DNA of 64,000 nucleotides, taken from NCBI RefSeq assembly GCF_048544455.1, contig NC_133538.1:150638922-150702921 (forward strand), given 5' to 3'. This document shows, piece after piece, positions 24,698 through 36,235 of this stretch; the first letter of the stretch is position 1; each line of letters opens with the position of its first letter. The notes beneath the pieces were generated by a model. It did not search any database. It worked only from the letters and a program-made list of their open reading frames with translations, and had not been told where the DNA came from. Both the position numbers and the translations under genes were made by a program. Origin of the DNA: Silene latifolia (Eukaryota > Streptophyta > Magnoliopsida > Caryophyllales > Caryophyllaceae).

Positions 24698-24918
24698 GAG
24701 TGTACTACTCCGTATTTCTTTGTGCTAACTCGACCGAGTACAATGGACTACTCGACCGGGTAGAGGACACTCGACCGAGTCATTCGCCGTACTCGATCGA
24801 GTGGATAGAAGGGATAGTTCCTAGTTGGTGTTTACTCGACCGAGTAGGTTCACCGCTCGGCCGAGTAGGTCTTGTTACTCGGTCGAGTCGGCCCGATCTG
24901 GGGAGTTCGCTCGGTTTT
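24698..24918 (-). mobile_element. gypsy LTR piece with ACTCGACCGAGT palindromes
   Basis: Seven copies of the palindrome TACTCGACCGAGTA or close variants lie at about 24728, 24749, 24769, 24790, 24833, 24853 and 24876. The sequence resumes at 29847 after the copia insertion. The same motif is found at 52984-53040 and 61610-61640 in another LTR. The left edge (TGTACTACTCCG) is a plausible LTR end on the minus strand. Confidence 0.6.
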
Positions 24919-24923
24919 GTTTT

Positions 24924-25040
24924 TATTAGAATATGTAAATATTCCATATAGTTTTGATATTATCCTTGTAATATTTAGTTTGTTATTAGCTAACCTATTT
25001 AGGAGATTGACTCTCCATAATTAGTGGTCAACCCATGATT
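24924..25040 (+). repeat. inverted 117-bp copy of copia-1 LTR start
   Basis: Exact reverse complement of 25143-25259. With the 3' LTR it forms a 117-bp-arm hairpin with a 102-base loop. Its outer end is followed by the GTTTT repeat. Confidence 0.92.
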
Positions 25041-25259
25041 TAAAAGTGTTTAATCGGATGATTTTCTCATTGATATTCCTGCGTAATATATACAATCATA
25101 CAAACATATCTTAGGGAAACTAATCCCATTGATTGAGCCTAGAATCATGGGTTGACCACTAATTATGGAGAGTCAATCTCCTAAATAGGTTAGCTAATAA
25201 CAAACTAAATATTACAAGGATAATATCAAAACTATATGGAATATTTACATATTCTAATA
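25041..25259 (-). repeat. copia-1 3' LTR, 219 bp
   Basis: Matches the 5' LTR along its full length by eye. Its U5 end abuts the inverted 117-bp U3 piece instead of host DNA. Confidence 0.9.
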
Positions 25260-27231
25260 CACCCCCTCAGTCGAAGCGGGAGGTGGTCGAATGCTGAGAC
25301 TAGCGCGGAAATCGTCGAACAAAACTTTAGGAAGCCCTTTAGTGAACACATCTGCGAATTGGTACCGTGACGGAACATGTCGGACTTGAACTTGACCAAG
25401 AGCGACCTTTTCCCGGACAAAGTGAATATCCAGTTCAATATGTTTCGTACGCTGATGATTAACTGGATTTTCCGAAAGATAAATGGCAGATACGTTGTCG
25501 CAATAAACCAATGTTGCTTTATGAATAGGACAATGTAGTTCGAGCAATAAGTTACGTACCCAACATGATTCGGCGACGGCATTGGCTACACCTCTATACT
25601 CGGCTTCAGCACTGGATTTAGAAAGTGTTGGTTGTCTTTTTGAAGACCAAGAAATGAGGTTATCACCAAGATAGACACAATAGCCGGATGTAGACCGGCG
25701 GGTGTCGGGACAGCCTCCCCAATCGGCATCGCTGTATACAGTGAGCTTGGTGGCAGAGGATTCGGTGATGTGTAGGCCATAGTGTGACGTTCCCTTCACA
25801 TAGCGAATGATCCGTTTGAGGGCACCGAAGTAGTGAGCATCACGGGGATCGTGCATAAATAAGCAAATCTGTTGCACGGCATATGATATGTCGGGTCGAG
25901 TGAAGGTAAGGTATTGGAGAGCTCCGGCGAGACTACGATAAAGGGTGGGATCCGAAACAGGAGCACCGGCAGAACCACTCAATTTCGACTTTGTGTCGAC
26001 TGGAGTTTGAGCAGGCTTGCAAGATTGCATCTTAGCGCGAGATACAATGTCCTCGGCATATTTTTGTTGGTGCAAAAACAGTCCCTTAGAATGACGGACA
26101 GCAGCAACTCCGAGAAAATAATTTAATGGGCCGAGGTCTGTCATTGCGAACTCGGAGCTGAGATGTGACATGATCTGCACTCTTAAAGAATTAGTAAAAG
26201 TGACCAAAATAATGTCATCAACATATAATAATAAATAAGCCGTATTGTCACCGTCGCGATAAATAAAAAGAGAAGTGTCAGACTTGCTATTTTGAAAACC
26301 AATGGTCGAGACAAATGTAGCAAATCGATGGTACCACGCGCGCGGTGCTTGCTTTAGGCCATAGAGAGATTTATTGAGGAGGCAGACATGATCGGGGTGA
26401 GTGCTATCCCGAAAACCCGGTGGCTGATACATATATACCGTTTCAGCCAAATTACCATGAAGAAATGCATTCTTCACATCAAGTTGCCGAATGGACCATT
26501 TCTTTGAAACGGCAAGGCTAAGGACCGTCCGAATGGTAGTGGGCTTGACCACGGGACTAAATGTCTCGTCACAATCGACACCAACCTGTTGAGACCTGCC
26601 ATTGACAACCAACCGAGCTTTGTATCGCTCCAAATCACCATTAGCTTTGAATTTATGCTTAAATAGCCAAATACAACGAGTAATATTGACATCGGGGGGT
26701 CGAGGCACAAGAATCCAAGTCTTATTCTTAATGAGCGCATCAAATTCATCTTTCATGGCATTTTTCCAATTAGGGTCATTAAGAGCGTCGATAGGATTTT
26801 TTTGGCACGGGAGACAGGCTAGTAGTGGCGCTTAAATTCATCCGGTGAGTTGGCTTGAAGATACCATGCTGAGCACGGGTTGTCATTTGTGGAGACAAGG
26901 TGGGTTGGGTATGGGGAGGAGAGGCCGTGGTTGAAGGAGGTGTGGGGGACGGTGAGGGGGCAGTGGACACAGTAGGCGTGTTGACCTCCGAGGGAGTATG
27001 AGGGATAGGGGTCGACACGGGTGTGTGGGGTGAGGGTGGTGTGTCCGGGGCTGCAGGTTCGACACCATGGGGTGAAGGACGCTGGATATGGGCAGCCATA
27101 TACGGAGTCAGGTCGTTAGATAAAAACTCGTAAGTGGAATTGGTTGGGGAAAATGTTTCGGCAAAGGGGAAGGTAGACTCATCAAACGTAACGTGTCTTG
27201 CTATGAAAATTTTCCGAGTGGCCAAATCCAC
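25254..27231 (-). pseudogene. copia-1 linker, reverse transcriptase and RNase H
   Basis: A Pro/Ser/Thr-rich linker (27231-26779) leads into RT-RNase H (26756-25254, 500 codons open). RT motifs: RLVVNGRSQ, QLDVKNAFLHG and the catalytic LLYVDDIILV. RNase H motifs: YSDADWGGC, SSAEAEYRG and the copia end VFTKGLP. A short frame break separates linker and RT near 26760-26780. The catalytic residues are intact in this part. It ends in the U3 of the 3' LTR. Confidence 0.92.
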
Positions 27232-27896
27232 ACACTTATAACCTCGATATTAGACGGGTAGCCGAGGAAGACGCACGGTGTAGCACGGGGAGCTAGCTTG
27301 TGAATGGTTGAGGGAGGGATATGAGGAAAGCATAGACATCCAAAGGTGCGGAGGTGTGTGTAGGCCGGAATTCGGGCATAGAGACTAGCTGTAGGTGAGT
27401 CGAAGAGGTTGGCTTTGCTAGGGAGGATGTTGTGGATGTAAGTTGCCATGTCGGGGGCATGGTGCCACATATTGGGAGGCATGTGAGCGTGAATAAGAAG
27501 GGTACGCATGATATTATTGATGGTACAAATTTTTCGCTCGGCCTTACCATTTTGTGGTGATGTATGGGGGCAAGAAAATCGGAACAACATACCATTACTA
27601 GCAAAGAATTTGTGAAAGGAGGAGTTGTCGTATTCGCGACCATTATCACATTGAAGATTTTTAATGGGGCAATTAAATTGGGTCTTTATCATGTTGTAGA
27701 AGGTTTGAAAAATAGCATATACATTCGATTTATTTGTAATAGGATAGGTCCATAGAAAATTAGTGTAATCATCAAGAAACAAAATATAATATCGATGGCC
27801 TAAATTACTTGGAATCGGAGATGTCCATAAATCGGAATGTAAAATATCAAATGGGGAAATAGTACGTGATAAAGACGGATAAAACGGAAGCTTCAC
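27201..27896 (-). pseudogene. copia-1 integrase
   Basis: The rve core is visible: FDILHSDLWTSP (first Asp region), LQCDNGREYDN (second Asp) and SPQNGKAERK with the catalytic Glu. The C-terminal part continues (RTFGCLCFPH, FLGYPS). The frame is lost near 27230, where the next part starts in a different frame. Confidence 0.9.
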
Positions 27897-27904
27897 ATGC
27901 TTCC

Positions 27905-29533
27905 CTAGCTGACACGAACGACAAACAGTAAGTTAGGGCTACATGAGATAGTCTTATTCTTGCAAAGGGAATTAAAAATATTGGAGCCGGGATGTCCAAG
28001 GCGAGCATGCCAGACCGTGGACGGTACAGTCACAAAAGCTTGAGGAATTGGTGGGTCGGGTTGGGTGGATGGCATGAGAGGATATAGTTCACCCGTGCTA
28101 TGGCTTCTCATAATCGGCGTCCCCGTCTTGAGATCCTTCACAGTAAAGCCAAACGGATCAAATTCAACAGAGACACTATTATCGGTGGTGAATTGTCTTA
28201 CCAAGATAAGGTTTTTAATTATATTCGGGACATGTAAGACATTTTTTAAGACAAGGGAATTATGTGGGGAAGGTAGAGTCATAGTGCCACGACCTACTAT
28301 TTGAATTAAATGACCATTTCCGACTACAATATGACGCATATTACTCAAAGAAGAATAAGAAGAGAGAGTACCGTTGTTGGACATCATATGCGAAGACGCC
28401 CCAGTATCCATATACAAGTTGTCATCCGGCTGTTGAAGCGACAAATTATGCATAACGGTCGCGATGTCAGTAGGAACGAGTGCTCCTGATGGCATTCCAG
28501 TAGCATTCAGATGAGCATAAAAGGCGTGTTGTGGCCGTGGTCCTAGTATCCCCTGTGAGCGTGAGGCCGACAGACCAGGTGTCCATCCAGTCGTGGGATA
28601 AGCGCAAGGTGGAACAGTCCACCCCTGCGGTGCGGGATTCTGCCACGGGGAGAGTGGGACCCACGTCCAACCAGTGGGTGCCGTAGTAGTCTGCGAAGAC
28701 CGAGAACCACCACCATTCCCATTACTAGAATTGTTTTGAGAACCACCATTATTACCCTTCCCCCGATTATTGTAGCGATTCTTACCTTTGCCCTTAGAAT
28801 TATTATAGTTATTCTTTGAGCGAGAATGAGAGCCACCATTGTTGGAGGACGAGTGATTGGTGTCGGTTGTGGTGTCTGGTGAAGAGGCAACAAGAGCAGA
28901 CTCCGTTGTCTTGGCACGACGAGTCTCTTCCAGAGTGAGCATAGATCTTGCTTTGTAAAAGGGAGGAAGCGGGTCACTCTGTTGAATGATGGTAGCAACA
29001 CCATCATAACCATCAGACAAGTGAGTGACCAATTGAAGGACTAGTCGTATCTCAGAGACAGGCGCCCCAACATTAGCCAATTGATCGGCTATCATTTTCA
29101 ATGCTTGACATTACGACGAAACATTGGGATAATTATCCATATGGATATTTGTAAACTGCTGCTCCAACATGACGGCTCGAGAATTTTGGTTATCATTAAA
29201 GATATCCTTGAGACGGTTCCATGCCTTTTGTGCCGATGCCCCGGGTTCGAGTATGGTGTGTAGAAGATCGAGAGAAATTGTGCTATAGATCCATTGCTTA
29301 ACAATGGCATCCAAGCGGTCCCATTGGGCGTCCTTGTTGAGGACTGCATTGGCAGGAGGAGCGATATGGTCCAAAACGTCAAACGCGCGAGCCGTGTTTA
29401 GGAATAGCTCGGCCCATGAAGCGTAATGAACGTTCTCATTCTCGAGGATGATGGGAACGAAGTTCTTGATGTTGGATACGGAATAGGCAGGGTGAAAGGA
29501 TGGGGAAGATGATTTTGTTGCGTCGTTTGTCAT
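27905..29533 (-). pseudogene. copia-1 gag and protease
   Basis: The gag start is at 29533 (MTNDATKSSS) and is open to a stop at 29111. The rest of gag and the protease continue in a frame starting 29101. A Gly/Asn-rich basic stretch ([14 protein letters not shown]) follows, with no CCHC zinc knuckle visible. The aspartic protease motif is [10 protein letters not shown], near 28400. The frame closes at 27905 just after the integrase-type HARLGHPG motif. One break splits gag and another separates this part from integrase. Confidence 0.88.
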
Positions 29534-29612
29534 GGTGTTGAAGAGAAGGAAGAAAGGAGGAAGAACAGAGTATGAAGAAGAAGAGGCAGCGGAAGAAGAG
29601 GATCAGAAGAAC

Positions 29613-29622
29613 ACTGATACCA
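29613..29622 (-). promoter_or_regulatory. copia-1 primer binding site
   Basis: TGGTATCAGT on the minus strand touches the 5' LTR. It is complementary to the initiator Met-tRNA 3' end. Confidence 0.85.
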
Positions 29623-29841
29623 TAAAAGTGTTTAATCGGATGATTTTCTCATTGATATTCCTGCGTAATATATACAATCATACAAACATATCTTAGGGAA
29701 ACTAATCCCATTGATTGAGCCTAGAATCATGGGTTGACCACTAATTATGGAGAGTCAATCTCCTAAATAGGTTAGCTAATAACAAACTAAATATTACAAG
29801 GATAATATCAAAACTATATGGAATATTTACATATTCTAATA
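29623..29841 (-). repeat. copia-1 5' LTR, 219 bp
   Basis: On the minus strand it begins TATTAGAATATG and ends CACTTTTA, directly before TGGTATCAG. The termini are TA...TA rather than TG...CA, one of the rarer LTR terminal types. Confidence 0.9.
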
Positions 29842-29846
29842 GTTTT

Positions 29847-30720
29847 GTTTTAAACCTAGGGTTTTGGGCACCTTATAACCTTTCACCTAGAAAGTCACCC
29901 TAAAAACATCTTTATTTAGTAAGGATTCATCCATTCTAATCACCTCTTAGTAAGTTTATACTAATCTTCCTTTGATTTTGAAACTAAGTTATCTTCTACC
30001 ACTATTAATCATCTTCATGGAGGCTAGACTTAGAACCTAAGAACTTGTTGTGTTCCACTCACCTTCTGAGACAAACCTTAACTTGGGGATTTTGGGGAAT
30101 TACTTACAATTGGACAATTAATTAAGGAATAGAAGTTGATATGTATATTATTATGTTGTTTAGGGAGCAACTTTATAGATGAGCGCTTTTGGTTGTTGAT
30201 TTGTTGAAGAACTTGCTTAAAGGTAGAGACTTTATCTACTCAACTCTTGGATTATGTGTTTCTTTGAATTTCATGGTTGTTATTGAATATGTGACAATGA
30301 GTCTTGATACTATGATGATGAATAAAGGTCATTCACGTGTTATGGATGTAGCAAGGTTGTATTGTGGTTATATGAATTGACTTGACATTGGACTTTGTTT
30401 GTTAGGGACCGCTACGGGTAACCGGTTTCCTTGGGCACCGTCGTACGTGGAGGGCCACCCGTGAGTTCCCCTTTGTGGGGCCGCCACAAGGAGGATGTGC
30501 ACATTTATGATCCCGAAGAGGTTTGATCAGATTATGCTAGGTTCGAGTGAAGCTCACTTGGATGGGGCTTGGTGAAGCTAGGCATGGGTGCCAATGCTAG
30601 GTCCGTAGCAACCATGGTGAACGGCTATTCTAGCTCAAGGGAGCATGTGTGTTTAAATCCAATGTTTGGATTAAATACACACCTATTTATTAGTAGTTAT
30701 TTCCTTGTTTATTTCCCTTA
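29847..30720. mobile_element. gypsy LTR remains with TGTGCACATCC hairpin
   Basis: This continues the LTR interrupted by copia-1. On the minus strand ATGTGCACATCC (about 30493-30504) is followed by the hairpin CCTTGTGG/CCACAAAGG (30470-30492), matched in two other LTRs of this window. No supported gene. Confidence 0.5.
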
Positions 30721-31009
30721 GGGGGGTGTTCGGTTGGGAGGTTTGGAATGGAATGGAATGGATTCTAGTCACTCTAGTGTTTGGTTGGGGTGTTTTGGAA
30801 TGGAGTTATAATCCTGATGGATTCTCTTTCCACTCCAACCCCTTGGAATCTCATACCCACCTCCTCCCCATGGATTCAAACTCCATTCTTTCATGTTTAT
30901 TTTTCTAATGAACCAAACATATTTTAGAAGGTATGGAATTGGAACCCCATATTCCTATGGTTTCTCATTCCAATCCATTCCATTCCTAAGTAGTGAACCA
31001 AACGACCTC
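30721..31009. mobile_element. Harbinger/Tourist-like MITE, 289 bp
   Basis: It begins GGGGGGTGTTCGGTTGGGAG and ends GTGAACCAAACGACCTC, with internal GGAATGG/CCATTCC arms. Exact TTA target duplication (30718-30720 and 31010-31012). Same family type as 15683-15980. Confidence 0.9.
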
Positions 31010-32573
31010 TTAATGTTTTGCATAAATGATGGTAGTAATGGTTGCTGTTAATTAGGATAGTTACAACACTTAACACCCCCTCTAAATGTTTATTTCAGTT
31101 ACAACTCATGGGTAAATGCCCTCTTAATTGCTCTTAATTAGCTTTGAACAGTTTCTAGACGTGTTGAAGGCTATTTATAGGCCTGATTGTGAGCTTATAA
31201 GACATGAATCATTATCCAAGAAAAAAGACAATAAGATAAACACTTGTGTTTTCTCTCTCATTTGAGTGTGTAGTTTACATACCAAGTTTGAGTTACTTTT
31301 CGACGCGTTTCAAGCCTAACTAGATTGTTTCTCAATAGGTCTTGAGTTTAATCAACCCCATTGGCAAATTATAGGTCTAGTTTGTCAAATATCCTTGCAA
31401 ATCAGATCAGGTCGTACCTAGTACGTTCAGATCTTATTTGTTCTTTCATTGTTACCGTTTAAAACCATTATTACAATTCCAGAATATGAAATCGAGCAGT
31501 TTAACTGACTGTTCAGTTCGTTACTATTGTTTTTATTCAACGCGTTTTGAGTAATTACTCGATAATTCTCAATAGGTCTTAAGCTTTGATCACCATTGTC
31601 GAGTTATAGGTCTAACTCGCCAAATATCAGTCCTTAGTTCGATAATTGATTACTTCAAATATCGCTGTTCAGATTGGGTTGCATCTAGTGCATTTAAATC
31701 TCGTTGTGTGTTTGTTGTTCTAAGACTTCCGCTACCAACTCAATCAATTTCAAACAGTCTATAAAACAGTTCAGTTCCCATAAAACTCGACAATCAAACA
31801 GTTCAACTGACTGTTCAGGACGTTGGTTTTCCGCTGCACTCACACGAGTTCTATTCTTTGAATCCAACTCGTATCAGTGTTTGTGGTCGAGCATGTTCGC
31901 CATGTGATTTGAGTATCACTTGTTTGCCGTGTGATTTGTAGCACGCTTATTACGTGTGAGTTGTAGCACGTGCCCGGGTCCATTTGAATTGTCAATCATG
32001 TGAGTCAAGAGTTGCCTTGTTATTATTATGTGTTGGTCGGAAATTTAGATAATGATGTTTAATTAGGCTAGAAACATGAGTTGAGGTTGTTGGTCGTATG
32101 TATCGAGCATTGCCACTTTGTGGTTTAATTGTGTACGGAATTTCTCTATCCAACCTTGTGTTGACTTGTGTGTTACTTGTGTTAAAAATTATTTTTTAAA
32201 ACTATTTACCGTGATCAGAATGATATTTCCGGTCATGTGGTGAGTATGCTGACTTTCAGGTGATTAATGATGGTGGATGCTTGTGGGGGCGTAGCCGCGT
32301 AGGGCCTTGAGGGGCGAGTTTGACATCGATCCGAGAGTTGGCCTCAGCTTACTAGTTTTGACACTAGACTTATTTATGTTTCCGCTTTTCTTTAGTTTGA
32401 TTTTGGAACTTGTAATTTGACAATTTTGGAACTTATTTTGTATATATTTTGGCATTAAACTTTGAGCCTTTAAATTGTTGCATGATTGTGGTTTTGATTA
32501 CACTACCTCGGAAAACCGAGATGAGTAACATCCCCATTTACCTTGGTCGGGTAAGTGAGGGTGTAAGGGTGTT
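31010..32573 (-). mobile_element. gypsy LTR remains; LTR start on minus strand at 32573
   Basis: Minus strand from 32573 reads TGTAACACCCTTACACCC, then ACCCGACCAAGGTAA and the hairpin CTCGGTTTTCCGAG (about 32507-32520), like the LTR starts at 42016 and 43537. Within 31290-31680 two diverged copies of a roughly 250-bp unit (acgcgttt...ctcaataggtctt...) lie in tandem. A plus-strand TATTTATAGG (about 31172) suggests other LTR material is mixed in. No gene. Confidence 0.5.
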
Positions 32574-33681
32574 ACAATTTACATCGTTCATAGATTAGTT
32601 GATGGTATAAGTTTTAACCTCGCAAGTGCATGTGATCGTTGCACAATTAAGGATCGAACCACAAGGAGCAAGTAGAATACTAATCGTTATGTTCACGCGT
32701 TTAGCTAAGTTGAATACAACAAGGATGATTGATTATCTAAAGAGCCAAACTAATTATCAAGAAATGAAATAAACTAAATAGTACTCTAAATAAAGAAGCA
32801 AACAAATAAATTCGGTTTTACTCGATTGATAAAAGGCCTAGGGCACGATTAGACTACAAACATTCATAATTACCATGTAATTCCGCCAATTAGTCATCTA
32901 GGGGTAATAAAGTGGGGAAAAACGCCTCTAATTCGCTTATTAACTCCCTCCCAGGTTCATAATATGACATTAGACATCCCGACTCACCTCCTTCCCGGGT
33001 TTGTGACTCGGATTCCCCGACTCAATACTTTAATGCAAAAAGAACACGCGCTATTCTCTAAGCACTCAAGTATCGCTCAAAAACAGTAAGCTTACGATAG
33101 ATTCCCAGATTTTCCAACCCTTTTTCCCAAAGGCAAAGGTCAATCTGGTTCCCAAAGGCACCCCCATTAGGCTCTCCCTCTCGGGTTCAACCCAAATAGG
33201 CTAAAGATGCAAATAGGTGGTTAATCTAGGACCTAACCAATTCCCATTGGTGGACAAGGGTCATCAAACAACCAAAATCCCAAATACAACACTAACAATG
33301 ATAAATCCTTTGATGAACCCCACTAATTACCCCCTCAACAACTAACTTAAATGGAACCGATCATGTTAATTACCCTTGTTAGTGCCTAATCGCACCCTAG
33401 TTAAAGGACTACTCACTATTCATGTTGATTAAGACTAAACAATTGATAAAGGTGGAAACTAAGCATGCAATTAATTAAGTGAAAGAGGAGTGTCAATTAA
33501 TTAAACTAAGATTAAGATGGAACAAATGAAAAAGAGCAAACTTTATCACAACCAATCAAAGATCCTAATTTTACTAGAGCAACAACACCAAACAACATGA
33601 ACAAGATGAACAAGAGAGAGCAAATTTCTATTCTAGCAACAAACAAGGGAAATCCGAACACAAACAATCAATAGAAACTAA
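32574..33681. mobile_element. non-coding LTR-element debris left of the LINE
   Basis: A phrase of the type cctcgcaagtgcat...ggatcgaaccacaagga at about 32618-32665 is typical of large non-coding plant LTR elements. Similar-looking debris resumes at 39335 on the other side of the LINE. No ORF or RNA gene. Confidence 0.4.
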
Positions 33682-35060
33682 GATTCAGCCTAAAGGTGTT
33701 GTTTTTAAAGATGTCTCTGATAAACATGTTAAGACTCCTCTTGTTCATGTTGAAGGAAAAGGTAAAGAAAAAGTATCTTCTGATGTCTCTAATGAATCTG
33801 TTGATGCTGTAGCTGCCATTGTTCTAGGGGTGGTGGATTTGGTCGAGGGTCATTCTGTGGAACCTTGTCAAATTACCACTTTTGAATCTAGTAAATTAGT
33901 TTCGTCCATTACTGCTCCCAGGGGCGGATCCAGGCCCATTTTACTAGGGCTATAGCCCTAGTAGTTTCCAGGGATAAAAATTAGATATACATAATAGAGT
34001 AGTAAATATTCAGGTAATCCTCTCTGCCATAGTGGTTTGGCTGTCAGTTTTCAGAGGCAAGACCTGGGTTCGATTCTCTATGCGGCTATTATTTCATAAA
34101 CATCTCACCAATTTAATAATATTTGCCTTAGCATATTATACCCTTATATTTTTTAGTTTTTGTTTTCATCTTATATGATCATGCATTTTGAGCGATCAAT
34201 TTTTTATCTATCTTGGCCCATGAAATTGGATCTTGTTTTCTTTTGTGAAGATATAAGCATCAATTTTAACTCTCCGACTCGTTTTAATGTACAAATTAAA
34301 TCATCATTATGAGTTACGGGCAAGTAACAAAACATACTATATGTACATCATTGAAAATGAAGTTCACTAATAACATTTTACACACTCAATTTAAGTGGTT
34401 AGTCGCTATAAGTACTTGAATAATTATAAAATAGTTTGCTCAGTTTACGACTTATGAGTAATCGAGTATTGAAAAGTCGATAAAATGCCAACTTAAAACA
34501 CGAAATTTGTATGTATGGGTAAAATATCACGAAAATGCCACACAAAATATACTCCACAATAATATCAGGTAAAAGCATGAATACTTATCGACTTAAAAAG
34601 CCTTCTAATGTATTTCTGACCTTAAAAAAAAATTAGCCCTAGGTACATACGATTCCTAGTTCCACCCCTGACTGCTCCCGAAACTCTTTCTGTCCTTGTT
34701 GTTTCTCCCAAGAAGCCTGTTATCTCGTTGCCTGAGAAAATTATTGCCGTCAACCCCTTTGCCCTGCCGGGGGAGGGATCCTCTACTGCTCTGAGTGCTG
34801 GTAATGTCACTCCCGATGATTACCTCGCTGACTTTGTCTACGATGATGATGATTTATTAGATGACGAGGGCATGTTAGCTGAACATTCTTTTCATTCCAT
34901 GAACTCCAGCAGCTCCTTTGTTAAGAAGATAGGGTACCTTGAGTTTGGTGAGAATGACACGGGTAATACTTCTATTGACTCGGACTCAGTTAAAAGAAAT
35001 ATTGGTGATTCCGATGAGATGGATTCTGCATCCACCGGGTCTAAAAGAACAAGAACCTAA
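33682..35060 (+). pseudogene. LINE ORF1 C-terminal part, split by a hAT element
   Basis: Reads as a gag-like L1 ORF1 tail: Lys/Val-rich, then an acidic section (DDDDLLDDEGML) and an end with KRTRT and TAA at 35058-35060. The reading frame continues logically across the hAT element once one target-duplication copy is discounted (ITAP then ETLSVLV). The N-terminal RNA-binding part is missing, so the LINE is 5'-truncated. Confidence 0.65.
33919..34670. mobile_element. hAT non-autonomous element, 752 bp
   Basis: The termini are CAGGGGCGGATCCAGG and CTAGTTCCACCCCTG, inverted and imperfect. They are flanked by an exact 8-bp target duplication, ACTGCTCC (33911-33918 and 34671-34678), the hAT length. 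No transposase. A tRNA-like stretch at about 34025-34085 has a TGCCATAGTGG box A-like and a GGTTCGATTCTC box B-like motif. Confidence 0.93.
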
Positions 35061-35106
35061 GAGGGTTTTTTTCCCTCTTCACCCATACCCTTTTATTTAA
35101 TCTATG

Positions 35107-35350
35107 TTTTTTTTTTTTATGAAAAGGAAACTAGGTTGATCTTTAGATCAACCTATAACATCCTTACGGATGAGAAAGGTAAAAGGAAATCTCGGAGTTC
35201 CAAAATACCAGGCAAACCAAATATGGGGAAGAAGAAGATGAAGGGTCAGTGGGAAAGTGACTCTCAAAAGAGAGAGTCTAAAACACAACCCACATGAAAA
35301 AGTTCCAGAAAACAAAGAGAGTTGAGAGCACACCAACATAGATAAGATCT
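35107..35350 (-). mobile_element. 3' tail of a second LINE, inserted in reverse
   Basis: Begins with a T-run (poly-A on the minus strand, 35107-35118), then the complement of the LINE 3' UTR: AGGTTGATC, AACCTAGTTTCC and a CTCATCC-GTAA-GGATG hairpin, as in 39255-39320. The right end is unclear, perhaps 35350-35800. No coding part of the LINE is recognisable in it. Confidence 0.75.
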
Positions 35351-36235
35351 AGACAAACCATTACAAGAACAAAAAAAAAAAATAAGCCCAAAGACTGCAC
35401 CTCAACAAAAGCAAAAGATAAAAAACTTCAAAGGTTAGAATGGAATAGATTCCACAACCAATAAAAAATATGTAAGAAAGGAAGCGCAAATTTCAGATCT
35501 TCATTTCTTAACATCATTAAATTGGAAGGGAGGTGGCTGTGTGGTGTGCCAAAATTATGCTGCCAACCCCAGAAACTCAACCCTTTATTCTTAGTCTTGG
35601 CTCAAAATTCTAAATTTCATGTTTCTATTTCAATTCTTAAATTAAACTTTCATTTTTAAGATATATGACTAAAAGAACTCTCATAGACTAAAATAGAGAG
35701 TAATTAAAATCAAATCTTATAGTAGGTAAAAGTCAATAAAGGAGACAAGAAGAAATTCTAATAAAAGAGATGAAGAAAGAATGGGAATTTATGAGGTTTT
35801 TTTTGCTTTTTGAGAGAATTTTCTCTCTCTAAGAATTATTGGATTTCTTTTGTTGGCCTAGTAAGCTGTCAACTTTGTAACTTTTTGTTGTCCTTGGTGT
35901 GGCTGTGCCAGCCTGTTTCGTCTCCTCTTTGGAGTTTATTTTGTACCTTTTATAAGGTGGGTGTTTTTTATTTTCCTTTGTTGTTTGGTTTGGGAAGTGT
36001 TTTGATGAGAATGGTCATGGACTCATGGTAATGGACTCTTTCCTTTGTCTTCCTTTCCACGATAGGCTTGTTGTATTGCCAAGGTCCTTTGGTTTTTATT
36101 GAATGTTCTAGTTATCATTGGTCTCCTTTAATTTGCTTTGCATATTTGGATATTTCTCATATAGTAGATTTAAGTCGGTTTTTTTGCTCAGTTCGGCATT
36201 TTTTGGATACTTGTGTCCAATTTATTATTTTCATA
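35351..36235 (+). other. LINE inter-ORF region, no gene
   Basis: AT-rich and TC-rich sequence between ORF1 and ORF2. Small open frames are not supported. Part of 35351-35800 may belong to the reversed LINE tail. Confidence 0.4.

Larger units (their letters stand above)
24924..29841 (-). mobile_element. Ty1/copia element 1, rearranged, with inverted half-LTR
   Basis: Minus-strand element with 219-bp LTRs at 29623-29841 (5') and 25041-25259 (3') that I read as identical. The Met-tRNA primer site TGGTATCAGTG lies next to the 5' LTR and GAGGGGGTG next to the 3' LTR. Beyond the 3' LTR lies a 117-bp inverted copy of the LTR start (24924-25040). A 5-bp repeat, GTTTT, flanks the whole unit (24919-24923 and 29842-29846), so both outer ends are LTR starts. 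Coding parts run gag, protease, integrase, RT, RNase H with several frame breaks. It sits inside an older gypsy LTR. Confidence 0.92.

Noticed and set aside
24700-24951. 83-codon open frame
   Set aside because: Formed by the ACTCGACCGAGT repeats and the LTR end.
34025-34085. tRNA gene
   Set aside because: Box A and B look-alikes only; no cloverleaf stems and it is inside a hAT element.
35148-35339. Minus-strand 63-codon frame
   Set aside because: Falls in the reversed LINE 3' tail; no domain.
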